Source: Nostoc flagelliforme FACHB-838 (lineage in GTDB: Bacteria; Cyanobacteriota; Cyanobacteriia; Cyanobacteriales; Nostocaceae). Taken from it: 64,000 bases of DNA. Of this stretch, positions 56,152 through 64,000 are shown in pieces. The translations under genes and the position numbers were made by a program. The notes beneath the pieces are model-generated. The model ran no database searches. It saw only the letters and a program-made list of their open reading frames with translations, and was not told the origin of the DNA. Location: assembly GCF_014698065.1 (NCBI RefSeq), contig NZ_JACJSI010000001.1:62001-126000 (forward strand), written 5' to 3'. The number at the start of each line of letters is the position of its first letter. The first letter of the stretch is position 1.

Positions 56152-57756
56152 TTAATCGTTTTTCGGGGGTTCTATTCGCTTAAAAATCGGTTGGGGTGTA
56201 CCCAGCTGTTGTTTGCTCGATAGTATCCCCCATTTTGCATGGGTGGCAAAAGGAGCAGTAAGTGAACTTTGTATTTGATCGTTAAAGTTTATTCCAAAGC
56301 CCAACTGCTGATAAATATCGCTGCTGATGTTCGGAATAATTGGGGATAGCAAATAAGCTGCCAGTCTCACTGATTCTAGAACTGCGTAGAGAACCTTTTC
56401 CACCGACTCCTGCTGTCCTTGTTTATATAATGACCAAGGAGCTTGTTCATCAATAAACTTATTACTGGCTTGCGCCAGCGAAAATATGGCTACGCAGGCT
56501 TGACTGAAAGCTAACTCTTGGTATGCTTGTTTTACCTGTTCCCCTAGACGTGAACCAATTGCTTTCAAAGGATTTTCGTCAGGAATCCCTTCATTACCGA
56601 TTGATGGGACATTATTCTCAGTGCAGTACTTTTTCACCATGCTCAAGGTGCGATTGAGCAAATTACCTAAATCATTTGCCAAATCTGCATTCAGAACATT
56701 AATGAACCTTACTTCATTAAAATCTCCATCCTTGCCAAATTCGATTTCCTTAAGGAAGTAATAACGAACGGCATCACTACCATAGCGCTGAACTAACGCT
56801 ATAGGATCAAGGGTGTTACCCAGACTTTTGCCCATCTTCTGACCATCTTTGGTCAAAAAGCCATGCCCAAATACTCGCTCTGGCAAGGGTAAGCCAGCCG
56901 ACAAAAGCATTGCCGGCCAATAAACTGCATGGAAGCGCAGAATATCCTTACCAATTAGGTGCAAGTTAATCGGCCACCATGTTTTTAAAGCATTCGCTAA
57001 AGTTGGTTCTGCATCTGGTTCTAGTAATGCTGTGACATAACCTAGCAGCGCATCAAACCAGACATAAAGGGTGTGCTTGGGATCAACTGGTACAGGAAAA
57101 CCCCAATCTAGATTTACCCGCGAAATGGAAAAGTCTTGTAGCCCTTGATTGACAAAGCTGAGGACTTCATTACGCCGACTTTCTGGTTGAATAAAATCTG
57201 GCTTAAATTGATAAAATTCTGTCAGCTTAGTTTGATATTTGGATAAACGGAAAAAATAATTTTGCTCGTCTCGCCACTCCACTTCTTTGTTAGTATGAAT
57301 CGGGCAACGGTGTCCTTCTAGCAGATCCCGTTCTTCTTTGAATTCTTCGCAGGATACGCAGTACCAGCCTTTTTGTTGTCCCTGGTAGATGTCACCAGAT
57401 TCCCAGACTCGCTCAAAGAACTCTTTAACGATCGCTTCATGACGAGGTGCAGTAGTCCGACTAAAGCGATCGTATTGAATGTCTAATAACTGCCATAAAT
57501 TTACAAAGCTAGGAACAATTTCATCGCAAAACTCTTGCGGTGCTTTGCCTAAACTTTCTGCCGATCGCTGAATTTTTTGCCCGTGTTCATCTGTACCTGT
57601 AATTAGTAATACTCGATGCCCTAGCAGTCTTTGAAATCGTGCGACAACATCTGCTGCTATCGTTGTATAAGCACTGCCTATATGGGGGACATCGTTTACA
57701 TAATATAAGGGTGTTGTTAGCGCAAATGTCAATTCTTTTTTATTCACTAGATTCAT
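56152..57756 (-). CDS. metG: methionyl-tRNA synthetase
   Basis: MetG charges tRNA-Met. The class I motifs are PHIGS (residues 24-28) and the KMSKS loop in the form KMGKS (307-311). A zinc-finger-like CVSCEEFKEERDLLEGHRC lies near 133. TGTDEHGQKI near 54 is the family signature. The length of 534 residues means the optional C-terminal dimerisation (EMAP) domain is absent, as in other short cyanobacterial forms. The ATG gives MNLVNKKELTFALTTPLYYV. Confidence 0.95.
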   Translation of the reverse strand: MNLVNKKELTFALTTPLYYVNDVPHIGSAYTTIAADVVARFQRLLGHRVLLITGTDEHGQKIQRSAESLGKAPQEFCDEIVPSFVNLWQLLDIQYDRFSRTTAPRHEAIVKEFFERVWESGDIYQGQQKGWYCVSCEEFKEERDLLEGHRCPIHTNKEVEWRDEQNYFFRLSKYQTKLTEFYQFKPDFIQPESRRNEVLSFVNQGLQDFSISRVNLDWGFPVPVDPKHTLYVWFDALLGYVTALLEPDAEPTLANALKTWWPINLHLIGKDILRFHAVYWPAMLLSAGLPLPERVFGHGFLTKDGQKMGKSLGNTLDPIALVQRYGSDAVRYYFLKEIEFGKDGDFNEVRFINVLNADLANDLGNLLNRTLSMVKKYCTENNVPSIGNEGIPDENPLKAIGSRLGEQVKQAYQELAFSQACVAIFSLAQASNKFIDEQAPWSLYKQGQQESVEKVLYAVLESVRLAAYLLSPIIPNISSDIYQQLGFGINFNDQIQSSLTAPFATHAKWGILSSKQQLGTPQPIFKRIEPPKND

Positions 57757-58133
57757 GCAAAATAAAAATTAACTTATTAAAACGTTTTACATTTAGTTTT
57801 TTTCAGCAAAACCAGGTAATTATACAATATTATTACCATTTTTTCCAAGAACACCTTAATGTTAGCAAATTTATTAGGTCAAAAATTGTTTTGTAATAGG
57901 CATCAATTCAACTCATTTTTACCTAAAAGATGGAAATTAACTAATCATAATTTTTTTGAATAGTTTCTATTAGATATATTGTGATCAAGAATACATAACT
58001 GAGAAAGTAGAAAATCTAGCTGCTTTTGTGGATGAGATATTTCTATCTTAAGACGGTCATGGCAATAGTAAAGAAATGTAAAAATTAAATTATGATCAAC
58101 TGCCATATTTATCGGAAAATATATTGATTAGGT
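57757..58133. other. AT-rich gap between divergent metG and acyltransferase genes
   Basis: These 377 bp are strongly AT-rich. I saw no gene, clear hairpin or tRNA. Promoters for both flanking genes are expected. Confidence 0.4.
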
Positions 58134-58859
58134 ATGAGTCGAAATAGCCCCCTAGAGATTTCTTGCGCTTTGGTGGCGGCACTCTCAACGCAAATGTTTC
58201 GCTATTACGAGGATCGCATTCCCCAGAATGCCAGCGTGTTGGTAGTCAGCAATCACCGCAGCTTTATGGATGCACTGATTTTAATGACGGCGTTATCGAG
58301 TCCGATTCGCTTCGCTTGCCATCACTACATGGGACAAGTGCCAATAATGCGGGAGATTGTCACTGGACAATTGGGGTGTTTTCCCTTGGAAGAGGCTCAA
58401 AACCGCCAGCAAAGCTTTTTTTCGCAGTCGCAGACGCTATTGCAGTCTAAGCAGATGGTAGGAGTATTTCCAGAAGGGACTGAACCAATGGTGAAATTTA
58501 CTCAGCCAAATTATCTGGGTGAGTTTCAGCGAGGATTTGCCCATTTGGCATTACGAGCGAATGTACAGGATTTAGCTATTTTACCGATCGCGATCGCCTC
58601 CTTAGAAGAGGTCAACACTTCCGGCTTCCCCTTAAAGCTTTTGAGTGTATTTGACCCTTCAGAACCCTTATTTAACCAAGGTGGTTGGCATCCTTTAGTA
58701 ATTTATCGTCGGGTTGCGGTGTTAATCGGTCGTCCTTATTGGATTACGCCCCAACATCATAAAAAATATCATGGCAAACAAGCCAGAACTGTTGTGGCTG
58801 AACTGACAGAACACTGTCATGGTGAAATTAGCAATTTACTGCGTCAAGGTTGCTATTAA
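58134..58859 (+). CDS. 1-acylglycerol-3-phosphate acyltransferase-like protein
   Basis: This 241-residue protein of the PlsC/LPLAT family has the catalytic NHRSFMD (an NHxxxxD motif, residues about 40-46) and VFPEGTEP near 112. Its fold sequence CHHYMGQVPIMREIVTGQLG is typical. It probably acylates a lysophosphatidate or a related glycerolipid at the membrane. Cyanobacteria have several such paralogues, so the exact acceptor is open. The next gene encodes an alpha/beta hydrolase, and the pair could act on membrane lipids. Confidence 0.87.
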   Translation: MSRNSPLEISCALVAALSTQMFRYYEDRIPQNASVLVVSNHRSFMDALILMTALSSPIRFACHHYMGQVPIMREIVTGQLGCFPLEEAQNRQQSFFSQSQTLLQSKQMVGVFPEGTEPMVKFTQPNYLGEFQRGFAHLALRANVQDLAILPIAIASLEEVNTSGFPLKLLSVFDPSEPLFNQGGWHPLVIYRRVAVLIGRPYWITPQHHKKYHGKQARTVVAELTEHCHGEISNLLRQGCY

Positions 58860-59014
58860 AAGCATTCGATTTTGGACTTCGGCTCCACTCAGTCGAACAA
58901 TTTTGGATTGTCTCAACGGCTTTCAGTAGCTTGTTCCAAGACCTTTTTTGTTTTTGCTCAAAACTACCGAAGCTCATAACAGCAACAATCAGCAATCCAA
59001 AAGTTTTATACCAT

Positions 59015-59051
59015 TGACTAATGACCAATGACCAATGACCAATGACCAATG
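59015..59051. repeat. CCAATGA heptamer array supplying a start codon
   Basis: Four to five CCAATGA units run directly into the hydrolase gene, whose ATG (59049) is part of the last unit. Confidence 0.9.
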
Positions 59052-59867
59052 ATTATCCAAGAAGTTGAGCTAAATCCTTGTTTCCTGACTCCTGAACGAG
59101 TACAGCCAGAGTATCCCCTGTTGGTATATTTGCCAGGAATGGATGGAACTGGTCAACTATTGCGATCGCAAACCGTAGGATTAGAAACTGGCTTTGATGT
59201 GCGCTCTTTGGCGCTTCCCCGGAAAGGCCTTAACACTTGGGATGCCCTAACTAAGAGTGTATTGGACTTGATCGATGCCGAATTAGAAAAAAGCTCTCAG
59301 AGACCAGTTTACTTGTGTGGTGAGTCCTTTGGTGGTTGCTTGGCAATGAAAGTCGCAATCCAAGCACCCCATTTATTTAAGCGAATTATCTTAATTAACC
59401 CAGCTTCGGCCTTTCAGCTTCGCCCTTGGTTAAGTTGGGCATCCCAGCTAACTTACCTAGTGCCAACAGGATTGTATGATATTGGCGCACTAGGCTTGTT
59501 GCCATTTTTAGCATCTTTGTCACGCATTTCTCGGAGCGATCGCCTCGATCTGCTAAAAACGATGCGTTCTGTCCCAGCAGAAACCGTTCTTTGGCGGTTG
59601 TCTTTACTGCGAGAGTTTGATATAGATGAGGAAAAGTTAAGGCGTTTAACTCAACCAGTTTTGTTGATTGCTGGTGGTAGCGATCGCCTTTTACCTTCTG
59701 TAACTGAAGTGAAGCGGATAGGCAACATCTTACCAAATAAGAAAATAGTGGTGTTGCCCCATTGTGGACACGCTTGCTTGCTAGAACAAGATACTAATCT
59801 CTACGAAATTCTTAAGGCTAACGACTTTTTAGAAAGTAAAGCTGATATAGGTAGAGTTAAAAAGTAA
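59049..59867 (+). CDS. alpha/beta-fold hydrolase
   Basis: The 272-residue protein has LVYLPGMDGTGQLLRSQ as the oxyanion region, the nucleophile elbow CGESFGGCLAMK near 97, an LLIAGGSDRLLPSV strand with the acid residue and HCGHACLLEQ with the catalytic His. Similar proteins in plants and cyanobacteria are acyltransferase/esterase-like phytyl ester enzymes, linked to lipid or chlorophyll turnover. That role is only suggested by the neighbouring acyltransferase. The ATG is inside a heptamer repeat and lacks a purine-rich site. Confidence 0.85.
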   Translation: MIIQEVELNPCFLTPERVQPEYPLLVYLPGMDGTGQLLRSQTVGLETGFDVRSLALPRKGLNTWDALTKSVLDLIDAELEKSSQRPVYLCGESFGGCLAMKVAIQAPHLFKRIILINPASAFQLRPWLSWASQLTYLVPTGLYDIGALGLLPFLASLSRISRSDRLDLLKTMRSVPAETVLWRLSLLREFDIDEEKLRRLTQPVLLIAGGSDRLLPSVTEVKRIGNILPNKKIVVLPHCGHACLLEQDTNLYEILKANDFLESKADIGRVKK

Positions 59868-60019
59868 AAAGTATGCTACACATAAATTCAGGCAGATGAT
59901 AACCTTTATTTTTCCTTATTTGTTGAGAAAATAGGGTAAAGGACTTCTAATATCTCGTCACCTTCAAATAATATTTGTGTCCTGAAAAAGCTTAACTACA
60001 CATTTTTGGAGACTACGAA

Positions 60020-60256
60020 ATGGTTGCTCTCAAAGAGTTACTCAGCCTAGAATTAGACAAATTGAATGAAGAACAACTCAAACAGGTTAGTGATTTTATT
60101 GCCTTCCTCAAATTCCGCAGCAGGAATATTAACTGGCAAATAGATAAAAATCAAGTAGCTGATCTTTACAGTGAATTTGCTCAGGAAGATCATCAACTAG
60201 CTGAAGCAGGATTAGAAGAATATGCAGAAATTCTTACACAAGAAGATTTTAAATGA
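60020..60256 (+). CDS. putative antitoxin of a MazEF-like pair
   Basis: This 78-residue acidic protein starts at MVALKELLSLELDKLNEEQ and has no clear MazE AbrB-type domain. Its Leu-rich helix LNEEQLKQVSDFIAFLKFR resembles small DUF2281-type antitoxins. It ends with a TGA that overlaps the toxin ATG (ATGA), the normal coupled layout of toxin-antitoxin operons, and is the first gene of the pair. The role comes from context. Confidence 0.75.
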   Translation: MVALKELLSLELDKLNEEQLKQVSDFIAFLKFRSRNINWQIDKNQVADLYSEFAQEDHQLAEAGLEEYAEILTQEDFK

Positions 60257-60600
60257 AGGTTAAACGAGGTGAAGTATGGCTAGCCAATTTAGACCCCACC
60301 AAGGGTTCTGAGCAAGGAGGCACAAGATCAGTTATTATTTTTCAAGATGATATCGTTGCTGAATTCTCCACCACTATCATCACTATTCCTCTAACAACAA
60401 ATTTACGTCGTGCATCTTTGCCAACCTGTTTATTAATTCAAAATGCTGAAGGTGGATTAGAACGAGATTCAGTTGCCCTTTGCCACCAATTGCGGGTAAT
60501 TGATAAAACAAGATTACAAATAAAAGTAGGCGTTCTGACTCCAGAAATCCTCACTACTCTAAAAGACAAAGTGTTGTTGACATTAGGTTATCAGTTGTAA
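60253..60600 (+). CDS. mazF: MazF/PemK-family endoribonuclease toxin
   Basis: The 115-residue protein opens with the family signature KRGEVWLANLDPTKGSEQGG and continues VIIFQDD, TTIITIPLTTNLR and ALCHQLRVIDKTRL. The catalytic-site Arg and Thr regions are preserved. MazF toxins cut mRNA at short sequences when the antitoxin is degraded. The start overlaps the antitoxin stop as ATGA. The length is normal, so it appears intact. Confidence 0.9.
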   Translation: MKVKRGEVWLANLDPTKGSEQGGTRSVIIFQDDIVAEFSTTIITIPLTTNLRRASLPTCLLIQNAEGGLERDSVALCHQLRVIDKTRLQIKVGVLTPEILTTLKDKVLLTLGYQL

Positions 60601-60753
60601 GATCAGAACCTCTGTCATCCATCGTATGTCTATAGTTAAGGACTATTCTAATTTCTAATTGGTCTAACGAATTGTACTTATCGAGAGATGTCAAAGCCGC
60701 TCAAACTTCGCTACAACTTTAAATAGAGAGGCTTTACAGGATGGTTTCAAGCA

Positions 60754-61920
60754 ATGGCAGACAAACCCAAAGAAACAGAGGTGAATAAATTAGTTAATTC
60801 ATCCAGAGAAACTTCAGAAGTAGGAATTCAGACTCAATCATCGGTAGAAAATGAACCTTCTATATTCGAGTCTTTTATTAAAACTGTTGCTCATACTGGT
60901 CAAGCAGTTTTAGACACAGCAGTAGGAGTGGGAGAAACGACAGCTAAAGAAACACACAAGTTGATTGAGCAAACAACTCAAAGCAGCGGTCAGGTTGTGA
61001 ATCGCCTCAGCGAAAATTGGCTGATTAGAAAACTATCTGGAGTGTTAAATCTAAATTGGCTAATTAATGATACTAACCTTGTTGATTTGGAAAAAGCAGA
61101 AGCGGCGGTAAACAAGCTTAAGCAACAGTATCCAAATGAATCACCCAGCCAGATTGCTCACAGAATTATGGTGGAAAAAGCAACTCAAGCAGGGACGGTG
61201 GGACTAGCTACTAGTATTTTGCCAGGTATAGCAGTTGCATTGTTGGCAATTGATTTAACAGCGACAACAAAATTGCAGTCAGAAATGCTTTATCAAATTG
61301 CATCTGTCTACGGGCTAGATTTAAAAGATCCTGCCCGTAAAGGTGAAATTTTGGCAATTTTTGGGCTGGCTTTGGGTGGAGGGCGTTTGTTGAAAGCTGC
61401 CGGATTAGGCTTGTTGCGAAATGTGCCTTTAGCGGGTGCGGTAATTGGAGCTAGTTCAAATGCAACGATGATTTATTCATTGGGGTATGCTGCTTGTCGA
61501 TTTTATGAAACCAAGCTGGATGAATCAACTTCTCTAGCATCCCCGCAGACATTGGCAACATTAAAAGCCGAAAGTGAAAAGTATCTAGAAAGTGCGATCG
61601 CTCAAGAAGCCGTCATGGATCAAATCTTAGTTCACATGATTTTGGCTAGCCATCCAGATAAGACTTTGGAAGAAATTTTGCCAGAATTACAAGCTGTAAA
61701 ACTCAGTCCGACCTCGTTGGATGCCATTGCCCAAAATATCAAATCGCCTAAGTCTTTAGATATACTGCTCAATCAGCTAAATCGTGATTTTGCTGTACCC
61801 TTGCTCGTTCAGTGTAAAAAAATTGCCCAGCTTGACAATAAGACTACACCACTTGAGCAAGAAATAATAGCAGCGATCGCCAACAAATTTAATATTGACG
61901 CAAATAAAATTGGGAGATAG
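60754..61920 (+). CDS. EcsC/DUF697-like membrane-associated protein
   Basis: The 388-residue protein has a charged, low-complexity N-terminus (about 1-90), an amphipathic middle, and a Gly/Ala/Leu-rich hydrophobic core (about 145-250: GLATSILPGIAVALLAIDL and LGLLRNVPLAGAVIGASSN). The C-terminal part is helical and TerB-like (LDNKTTPLEQEIIAAIANKF). The pattern fits EcsC-type cyanobacterial proteins, whose function is unknown. I could not place it with certainty. Confidence 0.75.
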   Translation: MADKPKETEVNKLVNSSRETSEVGIQTQSSVENEPSIFESFIKTVAHTGQAVLDTAVGVGETTAKETHKLIEQTTQSSGQVVNRLSENWLIRKLSGVLNLNWLINDTNLVDLEKAEAAVNKLKQQYPNESPSQIAHRIMVEKATQAGTVGLATSILPGIAVALLAIDLTATTKLQSEMLYQIASVYGLDLKDPARKGEILAIFGLALGGGRLLKAAGLGLLRNVPLAGAVIGASSNATMIYSLGYAACRFYETKLDESTSLASPQTLATLKAESEKYLESAIAQEAVMDQILVHMILASHPDKTLEEILPELQAVKLSPTSLDAIAQNIKSPKSLDILLNQLNRDFAVPLLVQCKKIAQLDNKTTPLEQEIIAAIANKFNIDANKIGR

Positions 61921-62403
61921 GGCATGGGGCATGGGACAGGAAGTAAAACAGTAAAGTTAATAGTCGTTAACGGATTTCTGAAGTGGATTGACGAGTATTA
62001 AAAACTCGTTAACGGAGTTCCGAGGTGGATTGACGAGTATTAAAAACTCGTTAACGGAGTTCCGAGGTGGATTGACGAGTATCAAAGACTCGTTAACGGA
62101 GTTCTGAGGTGGATTGACGAGTATCAAAGACTCGTTAACGGAGTTCTGAGGTGGATTAACGAGTATCAAAGACTCGTTAACGGAGTTCTGAGGTGGATTG
62201 ACGAGTATCAAAGACTCGTTAACGGAGTTCCGAGGTGGATTAATGAGTATCAAAGACTCGTTAATGAGCGCTATTAATACCAATTGGCTAAATTATAGCT
62301 ACTGATTCCTGCTTCCCTATACCCAATGCCCACTCCCCTCACCATGAAACAATAATTTTGAGCAATACTGGTACAAGAAGGAATATTTACACAAAATCTC
62401 AAA
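61921..62403. other. minisatellite-bearing gap before pepA
   Basis: This 483-bp region is dominated by the seven-copy 42-bp repeat (61966-62259). A short AT-rich leader to pepA follows. No gene other than chance frames through the repeat was seen. Confidence 0.6.
61966..62259. repeat. seven tandem copies of a 42-bp unit
   Basis: The unit starts GTTAACGGAGTTCCGAGG and ends GAGTATCAAAGACTC, with copies differing at only a few positions. Each unit can form a small hairpin (ACGAGT, loop ATCAAAG, ACTCGT). A further partial unit (GTTAATGAGCG) follows at 62260. Forty-two bases are a multiple of three, which keeps chance frames open across the array. Confidence 0.97.
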
Positions 62404-63885
62404 ATGAAAATTCAACCGAGTGATAAGCCTTTGCTAGAGTGGGCAGGCGATAGTTTGGCAATTGGATTATTTGAAGATGCAGTAGAGTTAACCGGAGAAC
62501 TGGCAACTTTAGATCAAAAGTTTTCTGGGATCTTAAAAGAACTGATTGCCGAAGAAGAATTTAAAGGTAAAGCCAATAGCACTATTTTTACCCGTGTGAA
62601 TGCTGGTAGCCCAGTGCGGAAATTGATTTTGGTAGGTTTAGGAAAACCAGAAGCACTAAAACCAGATACTTTGCGCCGCGCTGCTGCTGCTGTAGCTAGG
62701 GTAGGAAAAAAGCAAAAAAGCAAAATTCTGGGTTTTAGTTTTCCATTATGGAACAACGATCCAGCAGCCAGTGCCCAAGCGATCGCAGAAGGTGTTGAAT
62801 TAGCACTTTACCAAGATATTCGCTTTAAATCAGAACCCGAAGATAAAGGTTCACAAATAGAAACCGTAGATTTACTAGGATTTGGCGGACAAGAAGCAGC
62901 CATCACCCGCGCCAATCAAATTGTGTCAGGCGTAAATTTGGCACGACAATTAGTAGCAGCGCCAGCTAATGCAGTAACACCAATTACTTTGGCGGAAACT
63001 GCTCAAGCGATCGCAAACGAACACGGTTTACAAATAGAAATTCTAGAACGGGAAGAGTGTGAAAAGTTAGGTATGGGTGCATTTTTAGGAGTAGCCCAAG
63101 CTTCCGATTTGCCGCCTAAATTCATTCACCTGACTTACAAACCAGAAGGTACACCCAAAAAGAAACTGGCAATTATTGGCAAAGGTTTAACCTTCGACTC
63201 CGGCGGACTCAACATTAAAGGTGCTGGTAGCGGCATCGAAACCATGAAAATTGACATGGGTGGTGCAGCAGCCACCTTGGGCGCAGCAAAAGCAATTGCT
63301 CAACTCAAGCCAGATTCAGAAGTTCACTTTATCTCGGCAGTGACTGAGAATATGATTAGCGGTCATGCAATGCGCCCAGGAGACATTCTCACAGCATCAA
63401 ATGGCAAAACAATCGAAGTGAACAATACCGACGCTGAAGGACGTTTGACCTTAGCAGATGCCTTGGTGTATACCGACAAATTGGAATTAGATGCGATCGT
63501 TGATTTAGCCACTCTGACTGGTGCCAACGTCATTGCCTTGGGTGAAGATATTGCTGGTTTATACACTCCCGATGATGCTGTAGCTTCCCAGATCGAAAAA
63601 GCTGCGGAAACTTCAGGAGAAAAGATTTGGCGGATGCCAATGGAAGAAAAATATTTTGAAGGGCTAAAGTCTGGTATAGCGGACATGAAAAATACAGGCC
63701 CGCGCCCAGGCGGTGCAATTACCGCTGCCCTTTTCCTCAAACAATTTGTCAAAGAAACCCCTTGGGCGCACATAGATATTGCTGGCCCAGTGTGGACAGA
63801 TAAAGAAAATGGCTACAACGGCGCAGGGGCAACGGGTTACGGCGTTCGGACGCTAGTTAATTGGGTAGAAGGGAGTGGGGAGTAG
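62404..63885 (+). CDS. pepA: cytosol leucyl aminopeptidase
   Basis: PepA (family M17) removes N-terminal amino acids and is a hexameric dimetal enzyme. The 493-residue protein has [18 protein letters not shown] (metal and substrate site) near 260, [13 protein letters not shown] [17 protein letters not shown] near 280, and the signature [16 protein letters not shown] near 342. Its last residues (GSGE-stop) come from a G-rich repeat that continues after the stop codon. The ATG at 62404 follows an AT-rich leader. Some PepA proteins also bind DNA, which I cannot test here. Confidence 0.95.
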   Translation: MKIQPSDKPLLEWAGDSLAIGLFEDAVELTGELATLDQKFSGILKELIAEEEFKGKANSTIFTRVNAGSPVRKLILVGLGKPEALKPDTLRRAAAAVARVGKKQKSKILGFSFPLWNNDPAASAQAIAEGVELALYQDIRFKSEPEDKGSQIETVDLLGFGGQEAAITRANQIVSGVNLARQLVAAPANAVTPITLAETAQAIANEHGLQIEILEREECEKLGMGAFLGVAQASDLPPKFIHLTYKPEGTPKKKLAIIGKGLTFDSGGLNIKGAGSGIETMKIDMGGAAATLGAAKAIAQLKPDSEVHFISAVTENMISGHAMRPGDILTASNGKTIEVNNTDAEGRLTLADALVYTDKLELDAIVDLATLTGANVIALGEDIAGLYTPDDAVASQIEKAAETSGEKIWRMPMEEKYFEGLKSGIADMKNTGPRPGGAITAALFLKQFVKETPWAHIDIAGPVWTDKENGYNGAGATGYGVRTLVNWVEGSGE

Positions 63886-63946
63886 GAAGTAGGGGAGCAG
63901 GGGGAGCAGGGGAAGCAGGGGGAGCAGGGGAAGCAGGGGAGGCGGG
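63870..63946. repeat. G-rich GGGGAGCAGGGGAAGCAG repeat after pepA
   Basis: Tandem GGGGAGCA/GGGGAAGCA units begin in the last pepA codons and continue about 60 bases. They are the same type as the repeat translated at the end of trmD (5219-5261). Confidence 0.88.
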
Positions 63947-64000
63947 CTATTGCTCCATGCCCGATGCCCAAATTCGTGCTATCTTGAGCTTGCCAGCAAA

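Noticed and set aside
61966..62259. Possible CRISPR array
   Set aside because: The repeats are contiguous with no variable spacers and no cas genes are nearby.
61957..62283. 108-codon minus frame reading through the 42-bp repeats
   Set aside because: The frame exists only because 42 is a multiple of three. The product is a bare 14-residue repeat with no ribosome site or flanking unique domain.

Overview
The window comes from a filamentous, heterocyst-type cyanobacterium close to Nostoc/Anabaena. The evidence is the very frequent HIP1 octamer (GCGATCGC) and the heptamer short tandem repeats between genes. Characteristic genes are cyanophycin synthetase and cyanophycinase, the flavodiiron pair Flv3/Flv1, and a complete hormogonium polysaccharide (hps) locus. 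Nearly all the rest is chromosomal housekeeping. I found no tRNA, rRNA, CRISPR array, prophage or intact transposase gene.

Left part (1-10.7 kb): cphB and cphA run leftward, cphA losing only its last few codons at the edge. A rightward series follows: trmD, ispF, a peptide-type ABC binding lipoprotein, larB, a small membrane protein and argH. A 54-residue basic protein converges on argH. Middle (11-26 kb): a Nudix hydrolase, an alpha/beta hydrolase, type III pantothenate kinase, flv3-flv1, an orphan HicB-like protein, ribBA, argC, enolase, glyoxalase I and clpB. Several gaps here hold hairpins, dispersed repeats and a decayed IS200/IS605 end.

Centre (27-41.4 kb): the hps locus, read as hpsA to hpsK in one direction. 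It encodes a very large pilin-like membrane-anchored protein (HpsA), four pseudopilins (HpsB, C, D, H), glycosyltransferases (HpsE, F, G, I, K) and a membrane coiled-coil protein (HpsJ). This set fits a type II secretion/type IV pilus-like machine coupled to synthesis of the motility polysaccharide of hormogonia. Two recent-looking rearrangements lie inside it. One is a perfect 141-bp in-frame tandem duplication in hpsA. The other is a 156-bp miniature inverted-repeat element, with an 8-bp target duplication, inserted exactly at the former ATGA overlap of hpsF and hpsG.

Right part (41.8-64 kb): a DUF502 membrane protein, nusB, ftsY, a GAF-SpoIIE phosphatase, a 13-repeat ankyrin protein, DUF4079 and DUF1997 proteins, an NAD(P)-binding reductase and a lambda-endolysin-like muramidase with a probable CTG start. 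Then come menH, a decayed protein-kinase fragment, an InrS/CsoR-type metal sensor, lptC overlapping a LabA-like gene, metG, an acyltransferase, another alpha/beta hydrolase, a MazEF-like toxin-antitoxin pair, an EcsC-like protein, a seven-copy 42-bp minisatellite and pepA.

The repeats matter to the genes. Heptamer or G-rich repeats supply start codons (ispF, the hydrolase at 59049), C-terminal tails (TrmD, PepA) and hairpins in gene leaders and at gene ends. Gene names rest on recognition of family motifs by eye; no database search was run.
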